A DNA stretch of 64,000 nt from Pseudarthrobacter defluvii (lineage in GTDB: Bacteria; Actinomycetota; Actinomycetes; Actinomycetales; Micrococcaceae), in assembly GCF_030323865.1 (NCBI RefSeq), contig NZ_CP066362.1, forward strand, positions 3,782,001-3,846,000, written 5' to 3'. Position numbers and translations under genes: made by a program. The notes under the pieces are model-generated. The model did no database searches and was not told the DNA's origin. It was given only the letters and a program-made list of their open reading frames with translations. Position 1 is the stretch's first letter; each line of letters starts with the position of its first letter. Shown here piece after piece: positions 52,987 to 60,894 of this stretch.

Positions 52987-54530
52987 GGCGCCACCGCTTC
53001 CGCAGCGGCCATGCGCAGCTCCTCGCCGCCCAGCGCCTCCGTGAATTCGGCGTCGTGGGTCACGGAAACCACCGCCGTTCCGGCGTCAAGCAGCTCGGAC
53101 AGGAACGAGGCCAGCTCGGCCCAGGTGTTGGCATCCTGCCCGAAGGTGGGCTCGTCAAGGACAAGGACCTGGGGGCTGGCGGCAAGGACGGTGGCCACGG
53201 ACAGCCGCCGCTTTTCACCCCCGGAGAGCGTGTAAGGGTTGGCGTCCACCAGTTGGGTGAGCCGCAGCCTCTCCAGCAGCTCGTCAACCCGGCCCTCCCC
53301 GTGGCCCAGGTGCCGGGGACCAAAGCGCAGCTCATCCAGCACCTTGCCGGTCACGAACTGGTGCTCAGGCTCCTGGAACACCGTCCCCACGCGCGAAATC
53401 AACTGCTCGGCCTTCCACCGGACCGGGTCGATGCCCGCACCGCGGCTCAGGTCCAGGGTGGCGGACACCTTTCCGGACACCGGCTCCAGGAGGCCGGCGA
53501 GGGTCAGCGCGAACGTGGACTTGCCGGCGCCGTTGGGACCGGTGATGGCCAGCGCCTGCCCGGCGCGGACCTGGGCGGCTACACCTTCCTGGACGGGGAC
53601 GGGCGGGATTTTGCGGAAGCCATGGCGGCGGGAACGTTCGCGGGAGACGCCCAGCTGTTCGGCGGCCAGCAGGAGGTTGCCCGTTCCCGGCGCCGGCACC
53701 GCAGCCCGGGCCCGGGTGGCCGGGACGTACCCGGGGACCCATACCCCTGCGGTGGCGAGCATGGTCCGTGCCTCGCTGAGTACCCGGTCCGGCGGCCCGT
53801 CCAGGAGCACGGCGGGCTCGCTGGACGAGCCCGGCTGCAGGACCACGATCCGGTCCACCAAGTCCTTCCACACGGACACGCGGTGCTCCACCACCACCAG
53901 CGTGGCCCCCGTCTTGTCCAGGCAGCGCGCCACGGCGTCGCGGACTTCCAGCACCCCGTCCGGGTCCAGGTTGGCGGTGGGCTCGTCCAGCAGGATCAGC
54001 CCCGGCCGCATGGCCAGGATCCCCGCCAGCGCCAGGCGCTGCTTTTGCCCGCCGGACAGGGCCGACGTCGGGTGGTCCAGCGGGAGGTGGGACAGTCCGA
54101 CGTCGGCAAGCGCCTCGTGCACGCGCGCCCAGATGGCATCCCGCGGCACGGCAAGGTTCTCGGCGCCGAAGGCGACGTCGTCCCCCACGCGCGAAAGGAC
54201 CACCTGCGTCTCCGGGTCCTGCTGCATCAGGCCGGCGCGGCCACGCTGGGAGCGGGGCACGGCACCGTCAACCAGCAGCGAACCCGACTCGTCGGCGTCG
54301 CCTGCCTCGCCGTCGTCGTTGATGTCTCCCAGCACGCCGGCGAGGGCATGGAGGAGCGTCGACTTTCCGGCGCCCGAGGGGCCAAGCAGCAGCACCCGCT
54401 CGCCGGGGCGGATGTCCAGGTCAAGGGCATGGACGGCGGGCTTGGCCCTGCCGGCGTGCCGCCAGCCCCAGCCGCGGGCGGTGACGGCGGCTGGGCGGAC
54501 GGGGCCGCCGGCGCCCTGGGAGGGTGCCAT
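52983..54530 (-). CDS. ykoD: ECF transporter duplicated ATPase, YkoD type
   Basis: 515 residues containing two ABC ATPase domains in one chain. Domain 1 has Walker A GPSGAGKST (50-58), signature LSGGQKQRLALA and Walker B LILLDEPTANLD; domain 2 has GPNGAGKST, LSGGEKRRLSVA and VLVLDEPTFGQD. ATG at 54530 overlaps the ykoE stop by one base (TGATG); the frame is open 60 codons upstream but that part lies inside ykoE. It powers vitamin B1 precursor import together with YkoC and YkoE. Confidence 0.94.
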   Translation of the reverse strand: MAPSQGAGGPVRPAAVTARGWGWRHAGRAKPAVHALDLDIRPGERVLLLGPSGAGKSTLLHALAGVLGDINDDGEAGDADESGSLLVDGAVPRSQRGRAGLMQQDPETQVVLSRVGDDVAFGAENLAVPRDAIWARVHEALADVGLSHLPLDHPTSALSGGQKQRLALAGILAMRPGLILLDEPTANLDPDGVLEVRDAVARCLDKTGATLVVVEHRVSVWKDLVDRIVVLQPGSSSEPAVLLDGPPDRVLSEARTMLATAGVWVPGYVPATRARAAVPAPGTGNLLLAAEQLGVSRERSRRHGFRKIPPVPVQEGVAAQVRAGQALAITGPNGAGKSTFALTLAGLLEPVSGKVSATLDLSRGAGIDPVRWKAEQLISRVGTVFQEPEHQFVTGKVLDELRFGPRHLGHGEGRVDELLERLRLTQLVDANPYTLSGGEKRRLSVATVLAASPQVLVLDEPTFGQDANTWAELASFLSELLDAGTAVVSVTHDAEFTEALGGEELRMAAAEAVAP

Positions 54531-55153
54531 CAGGAGAAGACTGGCTCCGTGGCAGCCTTGCGGGAGGCGAAGGAGCTCAGGACGCCGGTGCGGGCCAGGC
54601 CGCGGGTGGCGAGCCAGGCCAGGGCACCTGCCAGGACTGCCCCGGAAATGGTGGTGAGGACGATGTAGGCGAACTTGTCCGCGCCCGAGTAGGCGATGTT
54701 CCAGCCCCACGGCGCAAAGGAGTCATTCAGGCCGCAGAAGAATCCGGCCGCGGCGCCGGCGAGCAGCGATACGGGCAGGTTGAACTTGCGGTACACGAAG
54801 ATTGCGAAGATGATTTCCGCGCCGAGGCCCTGGATGAAGCCCGAGAAGAGGACCGAGGCGCCGTACTGGGAGCCCATGAGCAGTTCCCCGGTGGCGGCCA
54901 CGGTTTCGCAGAACAGGGCGGCGCCGGGCTTGCGGATGATGAGCATGCCCAGCACGCCCGGGATCATCCATCCGCCGGCCAGCAGCCCGGTGAGGGGTGG
55001 GTAGGCGGCGTTCATGGGGGCCGACAGCGCTGCCGCGCCCTGGTCCCACGCCCAGAAGATGACGCCGCCGGCGATGGCCACCAGCGCAGCCACCACGATG
55101 TCCACGACGCGCCAGGACCTGCTGGTGGTCTTCTTGATTGCTGCAGTGCTCAT
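54530..55153 (-). CDS. ykoE: ECF transporter substrate-binding (S) component, YkoE type
   Basis: 207 residues with about six helices. The motif AALSAPMNAAYPPLTGLLAG and the segment YGASVLFSGFIQGLGAEIIF are typical of the YkoE family, which binds thiamine or hydroxymethylpyrimidine. First gene after the TPP riboswitch; its AGGAGG ribosome site (8 nt before ATG) is part of a hairpin that can hide it. Order ykoE-ykoD-ykoC is the standard YkoEDC operon. Confidence 0.92.
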   Translation of the reverse strand: MSTAAIKKTTSRSWRVVDIVVAALVAIAGGVIFWAWDQGAAALSAPMNAAYPPLTGLLAGGWMIPGVLGMLIIRKPGAALFCETVAATGELLMGSQYGASVLFSGFIQGLGAEIIFAIFVYRKFNLPVSLLAGAAAGFFCGLNDSFAPWGWNIAYSGADKFAYIVLTTISGAVLAGALAWLATRGLARTGVLSSFASRKAATEPVFS

Positions 55154-55158
55154 GTGAT

Positions 55159-55177
55159 CCTCCTGGGAAACAGGAGG
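55159..55177 (-). promoter_or_regulatory. Ribosome-site sequestering hairpin of the TPP riboswitch
   Basis: On the transcript, CCTCCTG-N5-CAGGAGG forms a perfect 7-bp stem whose right arm contains the AGGAGG Shine-Dalgarno sequence of ykoE. This is a ready-made translational OFF switch for the aptamer just upstream. Confidence 0.75.
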
Positions 55178-55235
55178 GGAAAGTGGACCCGGCTGACGGC
55201 CCGTTGCCGTGCAGCCGCGACACTTTGAGAACTCG

Positions 55236-55351
55236 ACTCCCTTGCGCCGGTACTAACCGGATCAGGTTCGAGGGTCTGCGGCTGTCCGCACTCTCAGCGC
55301 CCACCTGCGGTGCCCGGCTTGTGCCAGGATGCCCGACGGCGGCGCTCCCCT
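55236..55351 (-). ncRNA. TPP (thi-box) riboswitch
   Basis: The transcript reads GGGGAGCGCC ... GGGCGCTGAGAGTGCGG ... GACCCTCGAACCTGATCCGG, then TTAGTACCGGCG and AGGGAGT. These are the invariant blocks of the thiamine pyrophosphate aptamer. It precedes ykoE by about 80 nt. Confidence 0.93.
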
Positions 55352-55525
55352 GTCGTTTTTAGTGTTGCTTTTTGGTTTGGGTAAGGCTTGTGATTGCCCT
55401 TCCGGGCGTGCTCCAGTTTACACCGGCCGGCGCAGGATTGAGGGCTGCGGGCGCCAAGCGGACCGGATGTGACCGGCCGCTTTGTGATGGCGTGACGCCT
55501 GGAGGTCAGTGCGCTTAGCTTTTAT

Positions 55526-55543
55526 TAGTAATCATGCTTACTA
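55526..55543. promoter_or_regulatory. Near-perfect palindrome in the promoter of the iron-enzyme operon
   Basis: TAGTAATCATGCTTACTA is an 18-bp palindrome with a single mismatched pair, set in an AT-rich patch 32 bp before the leader ORF. It probably overlaps the promoter. Besides this element, the 221-bp stretch between the TPP riboswitch and the leader ORF shows no gene. Confidence 0.6.
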
Positions 55544-55574
55544 TGTTGTCTCCCGGGTTTCGAGGAGGACGGGC

Positions 55575-55643
55575 ATGGGACTCACCATGGGCGGCCCCCC
55601 GTTCGTTCCCGTCAGCAGTGCGGCAGACCAAGGAGCACCATGA
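55575..55643 (+). CDS. 22-residue leader ORF coupled to the iron enzyme
   Basis: ATG at 55575 has a near-ideal GAGGAGG (55562-55568) upstream. The frame encodes 22 residues (starts MGLTMGGPPFVPVSS, ends DQGAP) and its TGA overlaps the next gene's ATG as ATGA. The strong ribosome site and exact stop-start overlap suggest real translation that couples to the downstream gene. No domain can be assigned; it may be a leader peptide or a small protein in its own right. Confidence 0.55.
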   Translation: MGLTMGGPPFVPVSSAADQGAP

Positions 55644-56695
55644 GAATCCCGGAACCCAGAGGACCCGTCAGCAGCGCACTGTTCCAGGTCCTGGCGCAGG
55701 CTCCGGACACCGCCGGGCCGGGCCTGGACGGGCTGTACTCCCTGGTGGTGCGGCAGCTGGCCGGGTCCGGCGACATCATCTCCGACGAGGACATCCAACT
55801 TTCGCTTTTCTGCCTTTACGAACTCCATTACTCCGGCCTGGACGGCGTTTCAGACCTCTGGGAATGGGAGCCGGCGCTGATCAGCGTCCGGCGGTTGATC
55901 GAGGAACCCTTCGAAGCGGCACTGCGCGCTGCCGCGTACCAAACCGCCGGGAACTTCGAACTGCCCGGCGGGGTTGCCATGACCAGCGACGCGGTTGCCG
56001 ACGTCCTCTTTGGCCTGGCCGCCACGGATACCGGTCCCAGCGTGTCCCGCTACGTGGCCAGGAAAGCCACACTGGACCAGCTCAAAGAGTTCCTGGTCCA
56101 CAAGTCCATGTACCAACTGAAGGAAGCCGATCCGCACACATGGGCCATTCCGCGGCTCAGCGGCCGGCCGAAGGCGGCCCTGGTGGAAATCCAGGCGGAC
56201 GAATACGGCGGCGGCCGGCCTGAGCGGATGCACAGCGCGCTGTTTGCCCGGACCATGCGCGGCCTGGGCCTGGACGACAGCTACGGCGCCTACGTGGACG
56301 CCGTACCGGCGGTCTCCCTGGCTTCGGTCAACCTCATGTCGCTCTGCGGCCTGAACCGGCGGCTCCGCGGTGCCATCACCGGGCACCTGGCAATCTACGA
56401 AATGACGTCCTCCCAGCCCAACCGCTTCTACGGCAACGGATTCCGCCGGCACGGCTTCGGCCCGGAAATCACGCACTACTTTGACGAGCACGTGGAGGCC
56501 GACGCCGTCCACGAACAGATCGCCGGACGCGACCTCGCCGGCGGCCTGGTGGAAGCTGAACCCCAACTGCTGGCCGACGTCCTGTTCGGGGCCACGGCCG
56601 TCATGGCCATCGACAGCCGCCTTTCCGCCCACCTGATGTCGTCCTGGGAAGCCGGGCAGACTTCACTCCGGGCGGCCGTGCCGGCGGCAGCGTGA
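55640..56695 (+). CDS. Iron-containing redox enzyme family protein (haem-oxygenase-like fold)
   Basis: 351 residues, mainly helical. The C-terminal two thirds resemble the haem-oxygenase-like diiron oxidase (HDO) group: LKEFLVHKSMYQLKEADPHT and VEIQADEYGGGRPERMHSAL supply Glu/His/Asp metal ligands, and later EVEADAVHEQ-like HVEADAVHEQIAGRDL adds more. Relatives use Fe and O2 to oxidise or break down small metabolites; the substrate here is unknown. ATG follows AAGGAGCACC and is coupled to the leader ORF; its own stop overlaps the CDGSH gene as GTGA. Confidence 0.82.
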   Translation: MRIPEPRGPVSSALFQVLAQAPDTAGPGLDGLYSLVVRQLAGSGDIISDEDIQLSLFCLYELHYSGLDGVSDLWEWEPALISVRRLIEEPFEAALRAAAYQTAGNFELPGGVAMTSDAVADVLFGLAATDTGPSVSRYVARKATLDQLKEFLVHKSMYQLKEADPHTWAIPRLSGRPKAALVEIQADEYGGGRPERMHSALFARTMRGLGLDDSYGAYVDAVPAVSLASVNLMSLCGLNRRLRGAITGHLAIYEMTSSQPNRFYGNGFRRHGFGPEITHYFDEHVEADAVHEQIAGRDLAGGLVEAEPQLLADVLFGATAVMAIDSRLSAHLMSSWEAGQTSLRAAVPAAA

Positions 56696-57030
56696 CAGGC
56701 GCCGCCGCGGCAGGGCCAGGGCGTCCCGGGCCGGCCAGAAACAACAACGATGGATGCGGTGCAGGCATGAGCCTGGAACAGCAGGGAACAGGAGCCGACA
56801 TGGACCAGGTACACGAGGAGCAGGAACCTGCCGCGAGCTCGATCGTGGTTTGCCCGGACGGGCCACTCATTGTCCGGGGCGAATTTGAGATCGTCACCCC
56901 ATCCGGCGGTGCCGTGCCCCGGGAGCGGAAAACGGTGGCCTTGTGCCGGTGCGGGGCGTCCGCCATCAAGCCCTACTGCGACGGCACGCACAAGATGATC
57001 AAGTTCCGCACCGAGCCCCAGGCCACCTAG
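56692..57030 (+). CDS. CDGSH iron-sulfur domain protein
   Basis: 112 residues from GTG at 56692, which overlaps the previous stop (GTGA); an internal ATG at 56767 would give 87 residues. The Fe-S site is C-x-C-x(8)-C-D-G-x-H in VALCRCGASAIKPYCDGTHK, the single-CDGSH mitoNEET-like pattern that binds a 2Fe-2S cluster with one histidine ligand. It may hand electrons or a cluster to the adjacent iron enzyme; that is inference from the tight coupling. Confidence 0.85.
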   Translation: MTGAAAAGPGRPGPARNNNDGCGAGMSLEQQGTGADMDQVHEEQEPAASSIVVCPDGPLIVRGEFEIVTPSGGAVPRERKTVALCRCGASAIKPYCDGTHKMIKFRTEPQAT

Positions 57031-57163
57031 CCAGCCGGCGGGCTAGCCAGTTCAACAAGCCCCGCCGGCCGGCCACGCCCTTGCCCCGACTCTTGCCGGG
57101 ACCGCGACGGGTGTACGGCTAGGCTGGAGGCAGTCCGTTTTCCGTCCGCAAGGAGTATTAGGA

Positions 57164-57427
57164 ATGAACCTTCTCATCAAGCTGCTCGGGACCGGGGTGA
57201 GCCTCGGCGCAGGCCTGGCCGGCACCAAGCTGGTCAACACCATCTGGGAAAAGACCACCGGACAGAAGCCGCCCACCGGCAAGCACGAGGATGTCCCCAC
57301 CAGCCTACGTTCGGCGTTGACCTTTGCACTGATCTCGGCATCGGTCAGCGCCATCATCCAGGTCCTGGCAAACCGCGGCACCCAGCGCGCCATTGCCCGG
57401 TTCGCCAAGACCCAGGACATCGTCTAG
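57164..57427 (+). CDS. DUF4235 membrane-associated protein
   Basis: 87 residues with an N-terminal hydrophobic segment (LLIKLLGTGVSLGAGLAG), the motif NTIWEKTTGQKPP and a second helix (ALTFALISASVSAIIQVLA), matching DUF4235. ATG at 57164 follows AAGGAGTA. It converges on mrpG with 7 bp between stops. Function unknown; 133 bp separate it from the CDGSH gene, so co-transcription is uncertain. Confidence 0.85.
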   Translation: MNLLIKLLGTGVSLGAGLAGTKLVNTIWEKTTGQKPPTGKHEDVPTSLRSALTFALISASVSAIIQVLANRGTQRAIARFAKTQDIV

Positions 57428-57434
57428 CTCTTCC

Positions 57435-57845
57435 TTAGCGTTGCCGGCCGTCGTCGGGGCTGTCCTTCCGGGCAGCCTCGGCGGCGGCTTTTTGCACCAC
57501 GGCCTCCAGCTCATCGGCGGTGAGCAGCTCCCGGTGCAGGTGCTTGGTCCGGTAGCCCGCGCGGCCCACCATGTGCGCGGATACGGGCACCGTCAGCAGC
57601 TGGAAGATCCAGGCCACCACCAGCACCGGCCACACCCACCATGTCCGCATCTGCAGCCCAATCGCGGCCAGCAGCAGGAACAGGCCCAGGACCTGCGGCT
57701 TGGTGGCCGCGTGCATGCGGCTCAGCAGGTCCGGGAAACGGAGCAGGCCGATCGCGGCGCCCAGGGACATGAGCGCCCCCACCACCATGAACACGGCCGA
57801 CACAAGGTCGATCCAGGCGTCAGGGCCCGAAAAGTCAGGATTCAT
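57435..57845 (-). CDS. mrpG: Mrp-type antiporter subunit G
   Basis: 136 residues with three helices: LVSAVFMVVGALMSLGAAIG, the conserved RFPDLLSRMHAATKPQVLG signature between helices 1 and 2, and the third helix with WVWPVLVVAWIFQLLTVPV. A charged C-terminal tail of about 35 residues (EAVVQKAAAEAARKDSPDDG) extends beyond the usual end. Last gene of the operon; the 11-nt overlap with mrpF suggests coupling. Confidence 0.93.
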   Translation of the reverse strand: MNPDFSGPDAWIDLVSAVFMVVGALMSLGAAIGLLRFPDLLSRMHAATKPQVLGLFLLLAAIGLQMRTWWVWPVLVVAWIFQLLTVPVSAHMVGRAGYRTKHLHRELLTADELEAVVQKAAAEAARKDSPDDGRQR

Positions 57846-58113
57846 CAGGCTTCACCCTCCGGTCCGCCACGAACCTGGCCACCGTCACGGACCCGATGAA
57901 GCCGATGACGGAGATGGCCACCACCAGCATCAGGTTGTTCAGGTGCCGGTTCACGGCCATGTCGATGCACAGCGCCCCGCCCAGGATGGCCAGCAGCACG
58001 TCGGTGGCGAGCACCCGGTCCAGCAGCGAAGGTCCGCGGGCGATCCGGATGATGGCTGCGGCCGCGGCCAGCGAAAAGATGACGGCTGTAACAGCCAGGA
58101 CTACGTTCATCAT
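57835..58113 (-). CDS. mrpF: Mrp-type antiporter subunit F
   Basis: 92 residues, three helices, with the RIARGPSLLDRVLATDVLL signature of MrpF/MnhF between helices 1 and 2 and FIGSVTVARFVADRR at the end. The start overlaps mrpE by 4 nt and its end overlaps mrpG by 11 nt. Small, essential piece of the Na+/H+ antiporter complex in the cell membrane. Confidence 0.94.
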   Translation of the reverse strand: MMNVVLAVTAVIFSLAAAAAIIRIARGPSLLDRVLATDVLLAILGGALCIDMAVNRHLNNLMLVVAISVIGFIGSVTVARFVADRRVKPDES

Positions 58114-58655
58114 GCGGCGGCCTCCATGCGGACGGCTTCAAGTTCTTCCCGGCTGCCCATGATGCGGATCAGGCCGGCCTCAATGGACCGCACCTCGTTC
58201 CGCAGGCCCTCCACGTCTTCCGGGGAAGTGATGTTCAGTGCGTGCAGGTAGAGGGTGGAGGTGGAGCGGTCCACCTCCACCACCAGCGACCCCGGGATGA
58301 GGGAAATGACATGCCCGGTGGCGGTGACGATCAGGTCCTGGTGGCTGCGCAGCCGTACGGCGACGACGGCGTTGGTCACCTTGGACCCGCGGACCGTTGC
58401 GAGGTAGAGCACCTGGCCGCTGGCCACCACCACCTTCCACAGGAACACCAGGGCAAAGGGCACGGCGTAAAGGATGTTGAACCGGCCGCTGAGCTCCACG
58501 GGCGGAAGGTAGAAGAGCCGGGCCACGCCTACGGCCAGCAGGGCACCGAACAGGAGGTTGCCGGGGCTGAAATCCTGCCAGAGGGCACCCCATACAATTA
58601 CCAGCCAAACCAGGAGCGGCAGTTCCTGGCGCAGGGAAATGCGTTTGCGGCTCAT
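58110..58655 (-). CDS. mrpE: Mrp-type antiporter subunit E
   Basis: 181 residues. Two N-terminal helices (LPLLVWLVIVWGALWQDFSP and LLFGALLAVGVARLFYL) and a cytoplasmic domain ending IRIMGSREELEAVRMEAAA; the central segment TGHVISLIPGSLVVEVDRST is the MrpE signature. Overlaps mrpD and mrpF by 4 nt each. Needed for assembly of the full complex in other bacteria. Confidence 0.94.
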   Translation of the reverse strand: MSRKRISLRQELPLLVWLVIVWGALWQDFSPGNLLFGALLAVGVARLFYLPPVELSGRFNILYAVPFALVFLWKVVVASGQVLYLATVRGSKVTNAVVAVRLRSHQDLIVTATGHVISLIPGSLVVEVDRSTSTLYLHALNITSPEDVEGLRNEVRSIEAGLIRIMGSREELEAVRMEAAA

Positions 58656-60277
58656 CGCGCTCCTCCCCCGGTGCTTGCGCTTGTCCCGCCCATGGCTCCC
58701 GGTACGGCGGTGCCCTCTCCCAGGACCGCGTGGATGTATGGGGTGCGGTCGAGCATGTCCCGGGCTGCCCGGTCCGAAAGACTGAACAGCGGCCCGGCGA
58801 ACACGGTCAGGGCGACACCCAGGACCACCAGGCCCGCCGTGGAACCCACCATGGTGCGCGGCAGGAGCGTCACCGTGTTGTTGACCTTGGCCCCGGGGCC
58901 GGACACCCTCGCCGCGGGACTGGCAAGGAGCACCGGATCCGGATGCTCGGCGTCGGTGGGGCGGCGCCAGAAGGCGCGGTTCCAGACCCTGGCGATGGCC
59001 AGCAGCGTCAGCAGGCTGGTGACCACCCCGCCGATCACCAGCGCGTAGGCCAGCGGCGTGCCCAATTCAATGCCCGCCTGCAGCAGCCCCACCTTGCCAA
59101 GGAAGCCTGAGAACGGCGGGATCCCGGCCAGGTTCATGCCGGGGATGAAGAACAGCAGGGCCAGCATGGGCGACAGCTTGGCCAGGCCGCCCAGCCGGTC
59201 CACGGAGGAACTGCCGCCACGGCGTTCAATGAGCCCCGTCACCAGGAAGAGGCTGGTCTGGATGGTGATGTGGTGGGCCACGTAGAACACTGCGGCCGCC
59301 AGGCCAACCGCGGAGGACATGGCCAGCCCGAACACCATGTAGCCGATGTGGCTGACCAGGGTGAACGACAGGAGTCGTTTGATGTCGCTCTGGGCCAGAG
59401 CGCCCAGGATGCCCACCACCATGGTCAGCAGAGCCGCCACCATCAGGGGCGTGTTCAAGGTGTCGCCGGGGAACAGCAGGGTCTCGGTGCGGACCATCGC
59501 GTACACGCCCACCTTGGTGAGCAGGCCGGCGAACACAGCGGTGACCGGCGCCGGGGCCGTGGGGTAGGAGTCCGGGAGCCAGAAGGACAGCGGGAAGACG
59601 GCTGCCTTGATGCCGAACGCCACCAGCAGCATCACGTGCAGGAGGGTCTTGGTGCCTTGGTCCAGGTCGCCGAGTTTGAGGGCCAGGTCCGCCATGTTGA
59701 CCGTTCCGGTGGCGCCGTAGACCATGGCGATGGCGATCAGAAACAGCACGGAGGACACTACGGACACCACCACGTAGGTGACGCCGGCCCTGATGCGCGG
59801 CCCGGTGCCGCCCAGGGTCATCAGCACGTAGCTTGCGGTCAGCAGGATCTCGAAGCCGACGTAAAGGTTGAAGAGGTCCCCGGACAGGAACGCGTTGGAC
59901 ACCCCGGCCACCAGGATCAGGTAGGTGGGGTGGAAGATCGAGACCGGGGCGTCCTCGTCGCCGTCGGCCATGCCCTGCCCGGTGGCGTAGACCAGCACGG
60001 CCAGGCTCACGGCGGAAGACACCACCAGCATCAGCGACGAGAACTGGTCCACCACCATGACGATGCCGAACGGCGGCACCCAGCCGCCGATGGTCACCGC
60101 GGCAGTGCCCCCGTTCCAGGCGGACGCCAGCAGGAGGCACTCAAGCAGCAGGGTCAGCGACAGCAGGCCGATGCTCACCGCACGCTGGGCCCGGGAGTGC
60201 CGGATGAGCAGGAAAGTGAGGGCCGCGCCCAGGATGGGAAGGACGACGGCGAGCGGGGCCAGGCTTGCGATGTTCAC
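58652..60277 (-). CDS. mrpD: Mrp-type antiporter subunit D
   Basis: 541-residue ND4/ND2-like integral membrane protein with about 14 helices. The family motif YVGFEILLTASYVLMTLGGT carries the helix-5 Glu, and ALAQSDIKRLLSFTLVSHIG and FPLSFWLPDSYPTAPAPVTA contain the lysine and charged residues used for ion or proton movement. Overlaps mrpC and mrpE by 4 nt. Confidence 0.95.
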   Translation of the reverse strand: MNIASLAPLAVVLPILGAALTFLLIRHSRAQRAVSIGLLSLTLLLECLLLASAWNGGTAAVTIGGWVPPFGIVMVVDQFSSLMLVVSSAVSLAVLVYATGQGMADGDEDAPVSIFHPTYLILVAGVSNAFLSGDLFNLYVGFEILLTASYVLMTLGGTGPRIRAGVTYVVVSVVSSVLFLIAIAMVYGATGTVNMADLALKLGDLDQGTKTLLHVMLLVAFGIKAAVFPLSFWLPDSYPTAPAPVTAVFAGLLTKVGVYAMVRTETLLFPGDTLNTPLMVAALLTMVVGILGALAQSDIKRLLSFTLVSHIGYMVFGLAMSSAVGLAAAVFYVAHHITIQTSLFLVTGLIERRGGSSSVDRLGGLAKLSPMLALLFFIPGMNLAGIPPFSGFLGKVGLLQAGIELGTPLAYALVIGGVVTSLLTLLAIARVWNRAFWRRPTDAEHPDPVLLASPAARVSGPGAKVNNTVTLLPRTMVGSTAGLVVLGVALTVFAGPLFSLSDRAARDMLDRTPYIHAVLGEGTAVPGAMGGTSASTGGGAR

Positions 60278-60894
60278 TTGCCGCCTCCTTCCGGGTTGGG
60301 GTCAACGTTGAGCGAGCCGGGCTTTTCCTCCGCGGCAGCGTGTTCGGCGGGCATTTCCCGGCCGCCGGCCACCAGCGTGGCCACGGGCTGGTCCGTTTCG
60401 TGGCCTCCGTCGGCGAGGCCCGCATCGGCGCTGGAAGCGCCGTGGTTGGAGATGTCCCGGCCGTCGGACCCGAGCATGGTGAGCGGGAACTCGGAGGTTT
60501 CCGCGGGGATCTCGGCGTCGTCCTCAGCGTCAAAGCTGGGGGTGGCGGCCACGCGGCGGTCCTCGAGGTCGTCCTGGATCTCGTCCTGGCGGGCCAGGAC
60601 CCAGGTGCGGTAGATGATGCCCAGCATGAACGCCGTGACCGCGAAGGAAATCACGATCGAGGTCAGGATCAGGGCCTGCGGCAACGGGTCGTTGTACTCC
60701 TGGGCGGCCGTGTCCTTGGCGAACAGCGGCGCCAGGCCGGCGTAGCCCCCGGTGGCCAGGATCAGCAGGTTGGTGGCGTTGGCCAGGAGCATCAGCCCCA
60801 GCAGCACGCGGGTGAGGCTGCGTTCCAGGATCAGGTAGATGCCGCAGGCATACAGGGCGCCCATCACGATCAGCAGGGTCAGGTTGACGCTCAT
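60274..60894 (-). CDS. mrpC: Mrp-type antiporter subunit C with a long acidic tail
   Basis: 206 residues. The first 105 or so are a NuoK-like three-helix MrpC (YLILERSLTRVLLGLMLLANATNLL in pieces, and DPLPQALILTSIVISFAVTA with the conserved Pro). The remaining 100 residues are acidic and unstructured (EIQDDLEDRRVAATPSFDAE, then DDAEIPAETSE), roughly doubling the normal length. Overlaps mrpA and mrpD by 4 nt. Confidence 0.94.
   Translation of the reverse strand: MSVNLTLLIVMGALYACGIYLILERSLTRVLLGLMLLANATNLLILATGGYAGLAPLFAKDTAAQEYNDPLPQALILTSIVISFAVTAFMLGIIYRTWVLARQDEIQDDLEDRRVAATPSFDAEDDAEIPAETSEFPLTMLGSDGRDISNHGASSADAGLADGGHETDQPVATLVAGGREMPAEHAAAEEKPGSLNVDPNPEGGGK

Noticed and set aside
53055..54668. 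Long plus-strand frames opposite ykoD
   Set aside because: Antisense shadows of the duplicated ATPase; no recognisable motif.
55528..55570. Rho-independent terminator at the TAGTAA palindrome
   Set aside because: The stem is AT-rich, lies upstream of a gene on the same strand and has no U-tract, so an operator is more likely.
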